A stretch of 16,589 bases of DNA from an uncultured Prevotella sp. (GCA_905211345.1 CAJMAO010000027.1:1-16589), one strand, 5' to 3'; positions 1 through 5,113 are shown, counted from the stretch's first letter. The notes: generated by a model from the sequence alone, not told the origin. A program made the numbers and translations.

Positions 1-144
1 TTTATACTTGCAATGAATATAATACAGAACGCATATACCACAAACTATTATTAACCTTGTACAGCGTGAGGAGGACATGAGGGACGCTATTTATACTTGC
101 AATGAATATAATACAGAACGCATATACCACAAACTATTATTAAC
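1..144. repeat. 55-bp direct repeat, 89 bp apart, at the left end
   Basis: Positions 1-55 are identical to 90-144, so the window begins with one partial extra unit of an 89-bp tandem arrangement that includes the left inverted terminal repeat (54-86). The first copy ends with the last two bases (AC) shared with the start of the terminal repeat. The duplicated part is the 3' end of the minus-strand gene at 87-266. The right end of the window stops exactly at the inverted repeat, so the natural left end is most likely position 54 and 1-53 is extra. The exact length of 55 equals a common de Bruijn assembler k-mer, which suggests an assembly loop; a real terminal duplication is the alternative. 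Confidence 0.85.
54..86. repeat. Left inverted terminal repeat (33 bp)
   Basis: The 33 bases starting ACCTTGTACAGCG and ending GAGGGACG are the perfect reverse complement of the last 33 bases of the window (16557-16589). In phi29-like phages the linear genome ends in short inverted repeats that carry the covalently bound terminal protein and act as replication origins. A terminal protein and a protein-primed polymerase are both encoded here, which supports the same role. The repeat ends one base before the stop codon of the minus-strand gene at 87. Confidence 0.9.
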
Positions 145-266
145 GTTGGGTTGCTTGCTATTGCATCAAGAAGCGCGGCTATTATTTGTACCGCTGTAGC
201 GAAGAAGTCGCCTAACGTGCTAGCGATGTTATATACAGCTGAGTGAATTTGTTCTGTGGTGGTCAT
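87..266 (-). CDS. Small C-terminally anchored membrane protein, unknown function
   Basis: This 59-residue protein starts MTTTEQIHSAVYNIASTL and ends in a hydrophobic stretch (about residues 38-54, TLIIVCGICVLYYI) followed by the basic tail HCKYK, so it is probably a single-pass membrane protein preceded by an amphipathic helix. I chose the ATG at 264-266 because GAAAGGA lies at the right distance upstream; a longer reading from 323 would run through the promoter. It is the only gene on the minus strand, points toward the left end, and its stop codon touches the terminal repeat. phi29 also has a small membrane protein (p1) near its left end that organises replication at the membrane. Analogy with p1 rests on position and topology only; a holin-like or host-directed role is equally possible. 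Confidence 0.75.
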   Translation of the reverse strand: MTTTEQIHSAVYNIASTLGDFFATAVQIIAALLDAIASNPTLIIVCGICVLYYIHCKYK

Positions 267-294
267 TTCATTTCCTTTCGTTCGGTGTACCTTT

Positions 295-323
295 ATTATA
301 GCGTAGTCGTGTACTACTGTCAA
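295..323 (-). promoter_or_regulatory. Consensus sigma-A/70 promoter for the leftward gene
   Basis: Read on the minus strand, TTGACA (318-323) is followed by a 17-base spacer and TATAAT (295-300), a perfect consensus match. Transcription would start near 288, some 20 bases before the ATG at 266. This is the strongest core promoter by eye in the window. Confidence 0.9.
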
Positions 324-336
324 CTGTTAATCTTGC

Positions 337-357
337 GCAAGTGGAAAATAATACTAT
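337..357 (+). promoter_or_regulatory. Copy 1 of a 19-bp early motif (possible rightward promoter)
   Basis: The 19 bases GCAAGTGGAAAATAATACT (337-355) resemble elements at 1302-1320 and 15524-15542, sharing GCAAGT at the start and ATACT at the end with the same total length. The end forms a possible -10 box TACTAT (352-357), as in the right-end promoter, but no good -35 box is present. The 10-bp palindrome CTTGCGCAAG (332-341) overlaps its left edge. It lies between the leftward promoter and the first rightward gene, so it could be an operator for both. Confidence 0.5.
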
Positions 358-388
358 ATGAAGAAAATATGAAGTACATAAACAACTA

Positions 389-417
389 TTGCAAGTGGGT
401 ACATAACGGCGTATATT
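389..417 (+). promoter_or_regulatory. Possible promoter for the first rightward early gene
   Basis: TTGCAA (389-394), a 17-base spacer and TATATT (412-417) would start a transcript near 424, upstream of the gene at 469. The -35 box deviates at two positions, so this is a weaker call than the other promoters. Confidence 0.4.
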
Positions 418-422
418 ATAAG

Positions 423-443
423 TGCGCCAAGGGAAAAGGCGCA
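423..443 (+). other. Leader stem-loop before the first early gene
   Basis: TGCGCC (423-428) pairs with GGCGCA (438-443) across a 9-base A/G-rich loop. If transcription starts near 424 it would sit at the very 5' end of the mRNA, where such stems can slow decay. No T-run follows, so it is not a terminator. Confidence 0.4.
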
Positions 444-468
444 AGGACATAGTAGGAAGGGCAGAACA

Positions 469-669
469 ATGATTGAGAACGTCGAAGTAGCCTATTGTAT
501 GGCTAAACTAGAAGATGCCATAAGTAGGGAAAAGAAGAGCGCCGCTATTTATCTTGATTGTAACGAGGGAAAGCAGGACGCTACATATAAACGCATGGTT
601 TCGCGTTGGTCGACCATGATTGCAGCGTTTGAAATCGCTTTCGGCGTGAGTTATTTCAAGCAGCACTAA
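469..669 (+). CDS. Small helical early protein, unknown function
   Basis: This 66-residue protein begins MIENVEVAYCMAKLEDAISREKK and is predicted largely helical, with charged residues near the N-terminus and a more hydrophobic C-terminal helix (TMIAAFEIAFGVSYF). It has no signal peptide or clear motif I recognise. AGGAAGGG lies about ten bases before the ATG, a good ribosome site. It is the first rightward gene, which in phages of this type usually means an early function such as host takeover or replication support. I cannot assign it. Confidence 0.75.
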   Translation: MIENVEVAYCMAKLEDAISREKKSAAIYLDCNEGKQDATYKRMVSRWSTMIAAFEIAFGVSYFKQH

Positions 670-683
670 CTATTTACGGTTAT

Positions 684-707
684 GCGGGCGGCGAAAACGT
701 CGCCCGC
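684..707 (+). other. Strong GC-rich stem-loop between two early genes
   Basis: GCGGGCGGCG (684-693) and CGTCGCCCGC (698-707) form a 10-bp stem (one G-T pair) closed by an AAAA tetraloop. No run of T follows on either strand, so it is not a standard terminator. It sits just after one gene and ends five bases before the GAAAGG ribosome site of the next, suggesting an RNA processing or stability element, or a translation modulator. Confidence 0.6.
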
Positions 708-725
708 TAAGAGAAAGGAACAATA

Positions 726-1073
726 ATGAAACTGCGTCGCATGTCCGCAACCGTCGATTTTGTCGACTCTATCACGCTCAAACTTAAAAACGGTGAGAAC
801 ATCCATCTTGAAAACGCGTACGTTCTCACTTCGTACGCGTCCCGCGTTGCCGTGTATTGCAAGATGCGCGTTTATCTCCTTCCTCGCTATGATTATAGCG
901 TTACGACGTGGAAGCACCTTCATGCCTTCATAGAAGATTATTGTAGTTTTGTGCGCGATTATGATGCGAACACTATTCGAGAGATTGCATTGAATGGAAT
1001 AACTGACACTGAATGCGAATACGCGTTCGCAAGCGGTATAGTTACAGGCATGGAACATCTTGAGCGCTATTAA
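726..1073 (+). CDS. Early protein of unknown function (115 aa)
   Basis: The protein starts MKLRRMSATVDFVDSITLKL and looks like a compact alpha/beta fold: an N-terminal beta-rich half that includes a NGENIHLENAYVLTSY segment, then helices containing WKHLHAFIEDYCSFVRDYD and a C-terminal helix ending GIVTGMEHLERY. There are no membrane segments or catalytic motifs I recognise. GAGAAAGGA upstream gives a good start. The reading frame continues open for 54 codons after its TAA stop (see the next entry). Small proteins of this sort are common in the early regions of phages of Gram-positive hosts, but I cannot name a family. Confidence 0.75.
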   Translation: MKLRRMSATVDFVDSITLKLKNGENIHLENAYVLTSYASRVAVYCKMRVYLLPRYDYSVTTWKHLHAFIEDYCSFVRDYDANTIREIALNGITDTECEYAFASGIVTGMEHLERY

Positions 1074-1085
1074 CAGGGGGCTAAA

Positions 1086-1238
1086 ACGGTTACGTTTCCC
1101 GATGGAAGGGTAGCATGCAATCGCGAAAGCGCCATCGATATTTTGGGCGATTATGGACTTACGGAAGATGACGTTGCAGAGTTCGCGGCGTTGGTTTTGG
1201 AGAGCGAACTGACATTGGGCGTCCATTGGCTCGAATGA
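1086..1238 (+). CDS. Possible small gene or gene remnant without an ATG
   Basis: After the TAA at 1071-1073 the same frame stays open to the TGA at 1236-1238. It encodes a protein-like sequence, TVTFPDGRVACNRESAIDIL, followed by an acidic helix (GLTEDDVAEFAALVLESEL). No ATG, GTG or TTG lies near its beginning; the first conventional start is a TTG at about the twentieth codon. GGGGG at 1076-1080 could serve as a weak ribosome site for an ACG at 1086, or the part could be made by stop-codon readthrough from the preceding gene. Just downstream, frame +1 encodes a plausible C-terminus (SNDCAIAEWLESLD, stop at 1273-1275), so the locus may also be frameshifted. The start coordinate is a guess. Confidence 0.4.
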   Translation, partial: TVTFPDGRVACNRESAIDILGDYGLTEDDVAEFAALVLESELTLGVHWLE

Positions 1239-1294
1239 TTGCGCAATCGCTGAATGGCTAGAGTCCCTCGATTAAATAATGTGCATTTCATGAA

Positions 1295-1331
1295 GCGGCT
1301 TGCAAGTTGGTTTTAATACTTGACAAGCCGC
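1295..1331 (+). promoter_or_regulatory. Long inverted repeat enclosing copy 2 of the 19-bp motif
   Basis: GCGGCTTG (1295-1302) pairs with CAAGCCGC (1324-1331). With A1323 bulged, CAAGT (1303-1307) also pairs with ACTTG (1318-1322), giving 13 bp around a 10-base loop. The right arm contains the -35 box of the promoter at 1320-1348. The motif GCAAGTTGGTTTTAATACT (1302-1320) lies within it. No T-run follows, so an operator or RNA switch is likelier than a terminator. Confidence 0.65.
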
Positions 1332-1348
1332 ACTATACAGAGTAGTAT
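1320..1348 (+). promoter_or_regulatory. Promoter for the replication genes
   Basis: TTGACA (1320-1325), a 17-base spacer and TAGTAT (1343-1348) would start a transcript near 1355, about 35 bases before the ATG at 1390. It would serve the 86-aa protein and the SSB-like gene and, by readthrough of the hairpin at 2145, the terminal protein and polymerase. Confidence 0.65.
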
Positions 1349-1389
1349 AAGAGTTGCCATTAAGGTACACGACAGAAAGGACAGAGAAA

Positions 1390-1650
1390 ATGGCACGAAA
1401 CACGATTCAAAAGAAGTTTACGACTACAGAGGTTCACGGTTTCATCATCAAAGACGGGCAGCCTGTGAATGTTGCCTATCAGCTAGGGAGGAAGTGCGGG
1501 TTAAGCACCGCGCAAGCCCTTATCAGAAAGGAGGAGCCGAGTTTTGCCGCCGTTGAGGTTGTGGAGCACGAGCAGCTTTATAAGATGACTTTCGACGACT
1601 TCAAGAAGTACGGCACGCTCTGCGATACTTCGGAAGATGATGAGGACTAA
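1390..1650 (+). CDS. Small early protein next to SSB, possible DNA-binding protein
   Basis: The 86-residue protein starts MARNTIQKKFTTTEVHGFII and ends in a very acidic tail (DTSEDDED). The basic N-terminus leads into a beta-rich segment (TEVHGFIIKDGQPVNVAYQL), followed by a helical region. I chose the ATG at 1390 because GAAAGG lies ten bases upstream. Small basic-N-terminal proteins of this layout are often encoded directly before phage SSB genes, and phi29 has the DNA-binding protein p6 near its SSB gene. A p6-like or replication-accessory role is an inference from place and charge, not from a recognised domain. The acidic tail resembles tails that bind partner proteins. Confidence 0.7.
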   Translation: MARNTIQKKFTTTEVHGFIIKDGQPVNVAYQLGRKCGLSTAQALIRKEEPSFAAVEVVEHEQLYKMTFDDFKKYGTLCDTSEDDED

Positions 1651-1703
1651 CACGCTAAAACGGGTAGCGTAAGGCACGCCGCCCCTGAATGAAAGGAACG
1701 AAA

Positions 1704-2120
1704 ATGGAGAACAACGAACTTTCGACAATCACTGACGACGCGCCCGAATTTTCGCGCGGCATGTACTGTTCAATCCATGCGGAGACACAGGCGGACAGGC
1801 TTGATATTTACGAAGCAGTATCTAATTCCCTGCCGCTTGATGACATGGTGGGGAAGGTTGTAGAGGTTGAGAACGTCATTATCCAGCCAGTGGAAATGAC
1901 GGACAACGCGACAGGCGAGCAGACCGTGCGCAACCGTATTGTGCTCATCACTCCGAAGGGCGATGCCTACGGCTGCACAAGCACGGGCGTTGAAACCTCG
2001 ATGAAGAACCTTTTCGCCATCGTCGGTTGTCCGCCGTGGAATCCTGCCATTGCTTTCGATGTGGTTAAGAAGCAGGGGCGAAACGGCTACAAGTTCACCA
2101 CGCTTCAGCGCCACAAATAA
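1704..2120 (+). CDS. Probable phage single-stranded DNA-binding protein
   Basis: The 138-residue product begins MENNELSTITDDAPEFSRGM and has a C-terminal half with the pattern I associate with phage and plasmid SSB-like proteins: a nucleotide-binding-like beta core (VVEVENVIIQPVEM), then GDAYGCTSTGVETSMKNLF, a GxPPW turn and a final strand GRNGYKFTTLQ. Protein-primed replication displaces long single strands, and phi29 encodes SSB p5 (124 aa) in the same cluster, so size and position fit. The start at 1704 follows GAAAGGA with good spacing; the ATG at 1689 has no ribosome site. It lies directly upstream of a hairpin terminator that precedes the terminal-protein gene, which would allow higher SSB output. 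Identification rests on motif memory and context. Confidence 0.65.
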   Translation: MENNELSTITDDAPEFSRGMYCSIHAETQADRLDIYEAVSNSLPLDDMVGKVVEVENVIIQPVEMTDNATGEQTVRNRIVLITPKGDAYGCTSTGVETSMKNLFAIVGCPPWNPAIAFDVVKKQGRNGYKFTTLQRHK

Positions 2121-2144
2121 CACCTCATAGCAGAGCAGCAAGCG

Positions 2145-2174
2145 AGGGCGGGCCATATGCCCGCCCTTTCTGTT
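2145..2174 (+). terminator. Rho-independent terminator or attenuator before the terminal-protein gene
   Basis: AGGGCGGGC (2145-2153) and GCCCGCCCT (2159-2167) form a 9-bp stem with a 5-base loop, followed by TTTCTGTT. It sits between the SSB-like gene and the terminal-protein gene, just ahead of the latter's AAGGAGG ribosome site. As no promoter is evident after it, partial readthrough would set a lower level of terminal protein and polymerase than of SSB. Confidence 0.8.
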
Positions 2175-2189
2175 AAGGAGGCGAAGCCG

Positions 2190-3005
2190 ATGACGAAGGC
2201 TAACGAGAACGCCCGCGCCCATGTGAAAGACGCTGAACGTAGGGCGCGGCGCAAGATTAGAAGATTGCAGAGCAAGGGCATAAGAACGGGTGGGATTGCC
2301 CTATTTCGCGATGTTGACCCATCGAACACAAGGGCATTGAACAGTTACGCGCGGGACTTGGAAAAGTTCATATCGCGCTCTACAAGGTTTGTTGCAGGGC
2401 GGGACGGCACCCCCATACCGTACACCGCTTATAGAGACTACAAGCGGATTGAGAGGCAATGGAACAAGGAGCACAACAGATATTGGCAGAAGTTCGCGCA
2501 ACATCCGTTTTTGACCGCATACGGTGCAGCGGACATGACGTTAGGGCAAAGGAGCGCGGCGGCGCACGTGAAAGGCTTGCCATTTGGCAATATCGACTAT
2601 CAACGCGAGTTATTGCCTGAGCAGATAAGAAGCGTTGATGATTTGAATCAGCGTAAGAAGATTCTAAAACGGGAACTGTCCCCCTCGTTTCAACGCAAGC
2701 GGATTACGCAGTTGCGCAAGAACCTTTTGGAACATGCCGCGACGTTTAACGACCCTCGAATCCCCGACATGATTAAGAAGCTGTCAAATGAGCAGCTTTT
2801 CGCATTGCAGAATTTTACCAACTTTGTTCCCCTTTATTACCGCTACATAAACACCGACAGGGATAACGTAATGGGTGCACAGGCTGACGCTATGGATGAT
2901 GAAGCGCAGAAAGAGCATATGGTTCTAACTATTCAGCAGGTACAGAATCAATACCCCAAGAAGCCGACACGAAAACGCAAGCGTAAGAACAAAAAACGTG
3001 GGTAG
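2190..3005 (+). CDS. Terminal protein (DNA replication primer)
   Basis: The 271-residue product is close in length to phi29 terminal protein (266 aa) and lies directly upstream of the protein-primed polymerase, the usual order. Terminal protein supplies a hydroxyl residue to which the first nucleotide is linked and stays bound to the 5' ends. The sequence is strongly basic: an N-terminal helix AERRARRKIRRLQSKGIR, a central region with many Arg/Lys/Tyr/Trp residues (YKRIERQWNKEHNRYW), and a C-terminal tail KKPTRKRKRKNKKRG. These suit DNA and nucleoid binding. I chose the ATG at 2190 because AAGGAGG precedes it; the upstream ATG at 2157 lies in the terminator loop. I cannot tell which Ser, Thr or Tyr is the priming residue. 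Confidence 0.85.
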   Translation: MTKANENARAHVKDAERRARRKIRRLQSKGIRTGGIALFRDVDPSNTRALNSYARDLEKFISRSTRFVAGRDGTPIPYTAYRDYKRIERQWNKEHNRYWQKFAQHPFLTAYGAADMTLGQRSAAAHVKGLPFGNIDYQRELLPEQIRSVDDLNQRKKILKRELSPSFQRKRITQLRKNLLEHAATFNDPRIPDMIKKLSNEQLFALQNFTNFVPLYYRYINTDRDNVMGAQADAMDDEAQKEHMVLTIQQVQNQYPKKPTRKRKRKNKKRG

Positions 3006-3007
3006 CT

Positions 3008-4723
3008 ATGGATTACGTAGCAGATTTCGAGACGACCACAGACGTAAATGATTGTCGCGTTTGGGCGTGGTGTGTTTGTGAGATTGATAACCCCGACGCA
3101 CTAAGATATGGCACGAACATTGCAACATTTCTTGATTTCTGCAAGGTGCATGGTGGCACATATTATTTCCATAACGCTGCTTTTGACTGTGAGTTTATTC
3201 TGTACTACCTGCTTACCAACGGATTTGAGTACAGCGAGAAGGCAAAAACAAAGACGTTCAAAACGCTTATATCTAGCATGGGCAAGTTCTATCAGATGCA
3301 AGTATGCTTTGAGAAGAAGGGTAAGAAGAAGGCTGTTACCTGCACATTCAAAGACAGCTTGAAAAAACTCCCCATGAAGGTATCTCAAATTGCGAAGGCT
3401 TTTGACCTCCCCATTTCAAAACTTGAGATTGATTACACAGAGTACCGCCCGATTGGTCACGAACTAACGCCGCAAGAGCGCGACTATATCAGGAACGATG
3501 TTCAGATTGTCGCACAGGCATTGCATCAGCAGTTCGGCAAGGGGCTTAATAGGCTGACAATTGGGAGCGATGCCTTAAACGCGTACATGGATATCATAGG
3601 CTCCAAGTGGGATGATTGGTTCCCTAAGATACATGTTGAAATGGACGCGATGATACGCAAGGCATACAGGGGCGGCTATACATATGCGAATCCAAAGTTT
3701 CAGGCAGATGCAGACCATGAGGACAGATTGCAGGGCAGTGGTTCAGTATATGATGTGAACAGTCTGTACCCCGATGTTATGTACCATCGCCCCCTGCCGA
3801 TAGGGCATCCCATTTATTTCAAAGGGCGCTATAAGAACAATCCCCAATATCCTCTTTATATCCAATTCCTCACATGCCATTGCAAGTTGAAGCCGAACCA
3901 CCTCCCCACATTGCAGATAAAGAACAATCCGTTTTATTCGGAGACGGAGTATATACATGACACGGAGGGCACCGTTGACTTGGCTTTGACCAACGTTGAT
4001 TTGGAAATACTCATGCAGCAGTATGATGTTACGGTTTTCTCTTATAATGGTGGTTACATGTTTGAACAGGCTACGGGGCTGTTCAAAGAGTACATTGATT
4101 ATTGGATGCACATAAAGGAGACGACCACAGGCGGTTTGAGACAGCTTGCAAAGCTAATGCTGAACTCGCTTTACGGGAAGTTCGCGACCAATCCAGACGT
4201 TACGCCTAAGATTCCATATCTAAAAGATGATGGAAGTGTGGGTTACAGATTGGGGGACAAAGAGACACGTGACCCTGTTTACACGCCTATGGGCTGCTTC
4301 ATTACTGCATGGGCAAGACATAAGACCATAACCGCCGCACAAAGCGTGTATGATAGGTTCATGTATGCGGACACTGATAGCATACATGTTTTGGGTACTG
4401 AACCCGTACAGGGAATTGAAGTTCATCCTACACACCTTGGTGCTTGGAAACACGAGAGCAATTTCAGCATGGCTAAATATATCAGGGCTAAAACGTACAT
4501 GGAAAGAATCTATCAGGTTGGCAAGATGGTTGATGGCGAATACAGAATGGTTGACGTTCAGCCGTTCGATGACGTTAAGTGCGCAGGTATGCCAGAGGAA
4601 TTGAAGCGCATGGTTACGTTCGACAGTTTCAAAAGGGGCTTGCAACTTCATGGGAAGTTGAAGCCAAGGCACGTTAGGGGCGGCATAGTGCTTGAGCCTA
4701 TAACGTTCACGCTCACCCGATAG
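3008..4723 (+). CDS. Protein-primed family B DNA polymerase
   Basis: This 571-residue enzyme (phi29: 575) copies the linear genome from terminal-protein primers with strand displacement and proofreading. Exonuclease motifs are intact: ExoI DFETTT with D6 and E8, ExoII FHNAAFD with N56 and D60, ExoIII YIRND with Y160 and D164. Polymerase motifs follow: A, DVNSLYP with D249; B, LMLNSLYGKFATNPDVT around K391; C, YADTDS with D455 and D457; then the KTY motif (AKTYMERIY). Positions match phi29 almost residue for residue. The start is two bases after the terminal-protein stop with no good ribosome site, so translation is probably coupled, which would keep the two partners in proportion. Among the surest identifications in the window. 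Confidence 0.98.
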   Translation: MDYVADFETTTDVNDCRVWAWCVCEIDNPDALRYGTNIATFLDFCKVHGGTYYFHNAAFDCEFILYYLLTNGFEYSEKAKTKTFKTLISSMGKFYQMQVCFEKKGKKKAVTCTFKDSLKKLPMKVSQIAKAFDLPISKLEIDYTEYRPIGHELTPQERDYIRNDVQIVAQALHQQFGKGLNRLTIGSDALNAYMDIIGSKWDDWFPKIHVEMDAMIRKAYRGGYTYANPKFQADADHEDRLQGSGSVYDVNSLYPDVMYHRPLPIGHPIYFKGRYKNNPQYPLYIQFLTCHCKLKPNHLPTLQIKNNPFYSETEYIHDTEGTVDLALTNVDLEILMQQYDVTVFSYNGGYMFEQATGLFKEYIDYWMHIKETTTGGLRQLAKLMLNSLYGKFATNPDVTPKIPYLKDDGSVGYRLGDKETRDPVYTPMGCFITAWARHKTITAAQSVYDRFMYADTDSIHVLGTEPVQGIEVHPTHLGAWKHESNFSMAKYIRAKTYMERIYQVGKMVDGEYRMVDVQPFDDVKCAGMPEELKRMVTFDSFKRGLQLHGKLKPRHVRGGIVLEPITFTLTR

Positions 4724-4733
4724 GAGGCAACAT

Positions 4734-4901
4734 ATGATTGAGCGTAGCTTTAGGATTGATGAAGCGATGTACGAGCAGCTTAAAGAAATAAGCGAGCGGG
4801 AGAATCTGCCCGTTTCCTATCTTGTTCGCGTTGCGGTTTCGCAGTTTTTGAACGCTTATTCAGATTCGATTGATTTGGTGAAAATGAACGCGAGTGCTTG
4901 A
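4734..4901 (+). CDS. Ribbon-helix-helix (Arc/CopG-like) regulator, 55 aa
   Basis: A 55-residue protein starts MIERSFRIDEAMYEQLKEIS and matches the ribbon-helix-helix plan: a short beta strand (RSFRID), helix A (EAMYEQLKEISEREN), a turn at LPVS and helix B (SYLVRVAVSQFLNAY), then a short tail. Such proteins dimerise and bind operator DNA through the paired strands. AGGAGG (4722-4727), overlapping the polymerase stop codon, gives a strong start. Its own stop codon TGA lies inside the -35 box of the late promoter at 4898-4926. The place between early and late genes suggests that it controls the late switch or represses its own early operon. phi29 uses an unrelated protein, p4, for that task. The DNA target is not known. 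Confidence 0.8.
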   Translation: MIERSFRIDEAMYEQLKEISERENLPVSYLVRVAVSQFLNAYSDSIDLVKMNASA

Positions 4902-4926
4902 CAGTGCTTGTGAAGTGCCATATATT
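4898..4926 (+). promoter_or_regulatory. Strong promoter for the candidate packaging RNA and late genes
   Basis: TTGACA (4898-4903), a 17-base spacer and TATATT (4921-4926) form a near-consensus promoter. The -35 box contains the stop codon of the RHH gene. Transcription would begin near 4933, at the first base of the predicted closing helix of the RNA below. Confidence 0.85.
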
Positions 4927-4932
4927 GGCTAT

Positions 4933-5097
4933 GGTGATACCCAATCCGTCTGGACGATGACCGATGCGGGATTGCTACGGGTGATACCGCCCGCACGAGT
5001 GCGAGCCGCATTAGCAGCGGCGGCGTTTCGGGAATGGCAATATCACCGGCACAGTCAGCCCTCGCCACGGTCGCAACCAGATGGTGGGGGCTATTTT
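4933..5097 (+). ncRNA. Candidate packaging RNA (phi29 pRNA-like)
   Basis: This non-coding stretch between a strong promoter and the scaffold gene folds in the arrangement known for phi29 pRNA. The 5' end GGTGATA (4933-4939) pairs with TATCACC (5041-5047), closing a domain of about 115 nt. Inside, TGCGGG (4965-4970) pairs with CCCGCA (4990-4995), leaving a one-sided 7-nt bulge ATTGCTA (4971-4977) and a nested small hairpin CGG/CCG (4978-4989). A second hairpin, GCCGC/GCGGC (5005-5021), has the 7-nt loop ATTAGCA. Bulge TGCTA (4973-4977) and loop TAGCA (5012-5016) are exactly complementary, like the two interlocking loops that join phi29 pRNAs into a ring. Termination near 5097 gives about 165 nt (phi29: 174, with a 117-120 nt working domain). 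A late-operon leader is the alternative. Confidence 0.65.
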
Positions 5098-5100
5098 GTT
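5057..5100 (+). terminator. Possible terminator of the packaging-RNA candidate
   Basis: AGCCC (5057-5061) and CCAC (5065-5068) pair with GTGGGGGCT (5084-5092), with TCG bulged, and are followed by ATTTTGTT. The stem is imperfect, so partial termination with readthrough into the late genes is likely. Confidence 0.5.
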
Positions 5101-5113
5101 GAAAGGAGAGGCA

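Noticed and set aside
243..452. 69-aa frame on the plus strand
   Set aside because: It overlaps the leftward gene start and its promoter, has no ribosome site, and its composition is not convincing.
666..1226. 186-aa open frame on the minus strand
   Set aside because: It lies opposite the 115-aa gene and the following frame, has no ribosome site, and its translation has no protein-like pattern.
1651..1690. Weak stem ACGCT/AGCGT after the 86-aa gene
   Set aside because: Only five base pairs and no T-run; likely chance.
5005..5047. Possible tRNA-like arms in the late leader
   Set aside because: No T-loop or anticodon arm of proper form; the fold fits a pRNA-like plan better.
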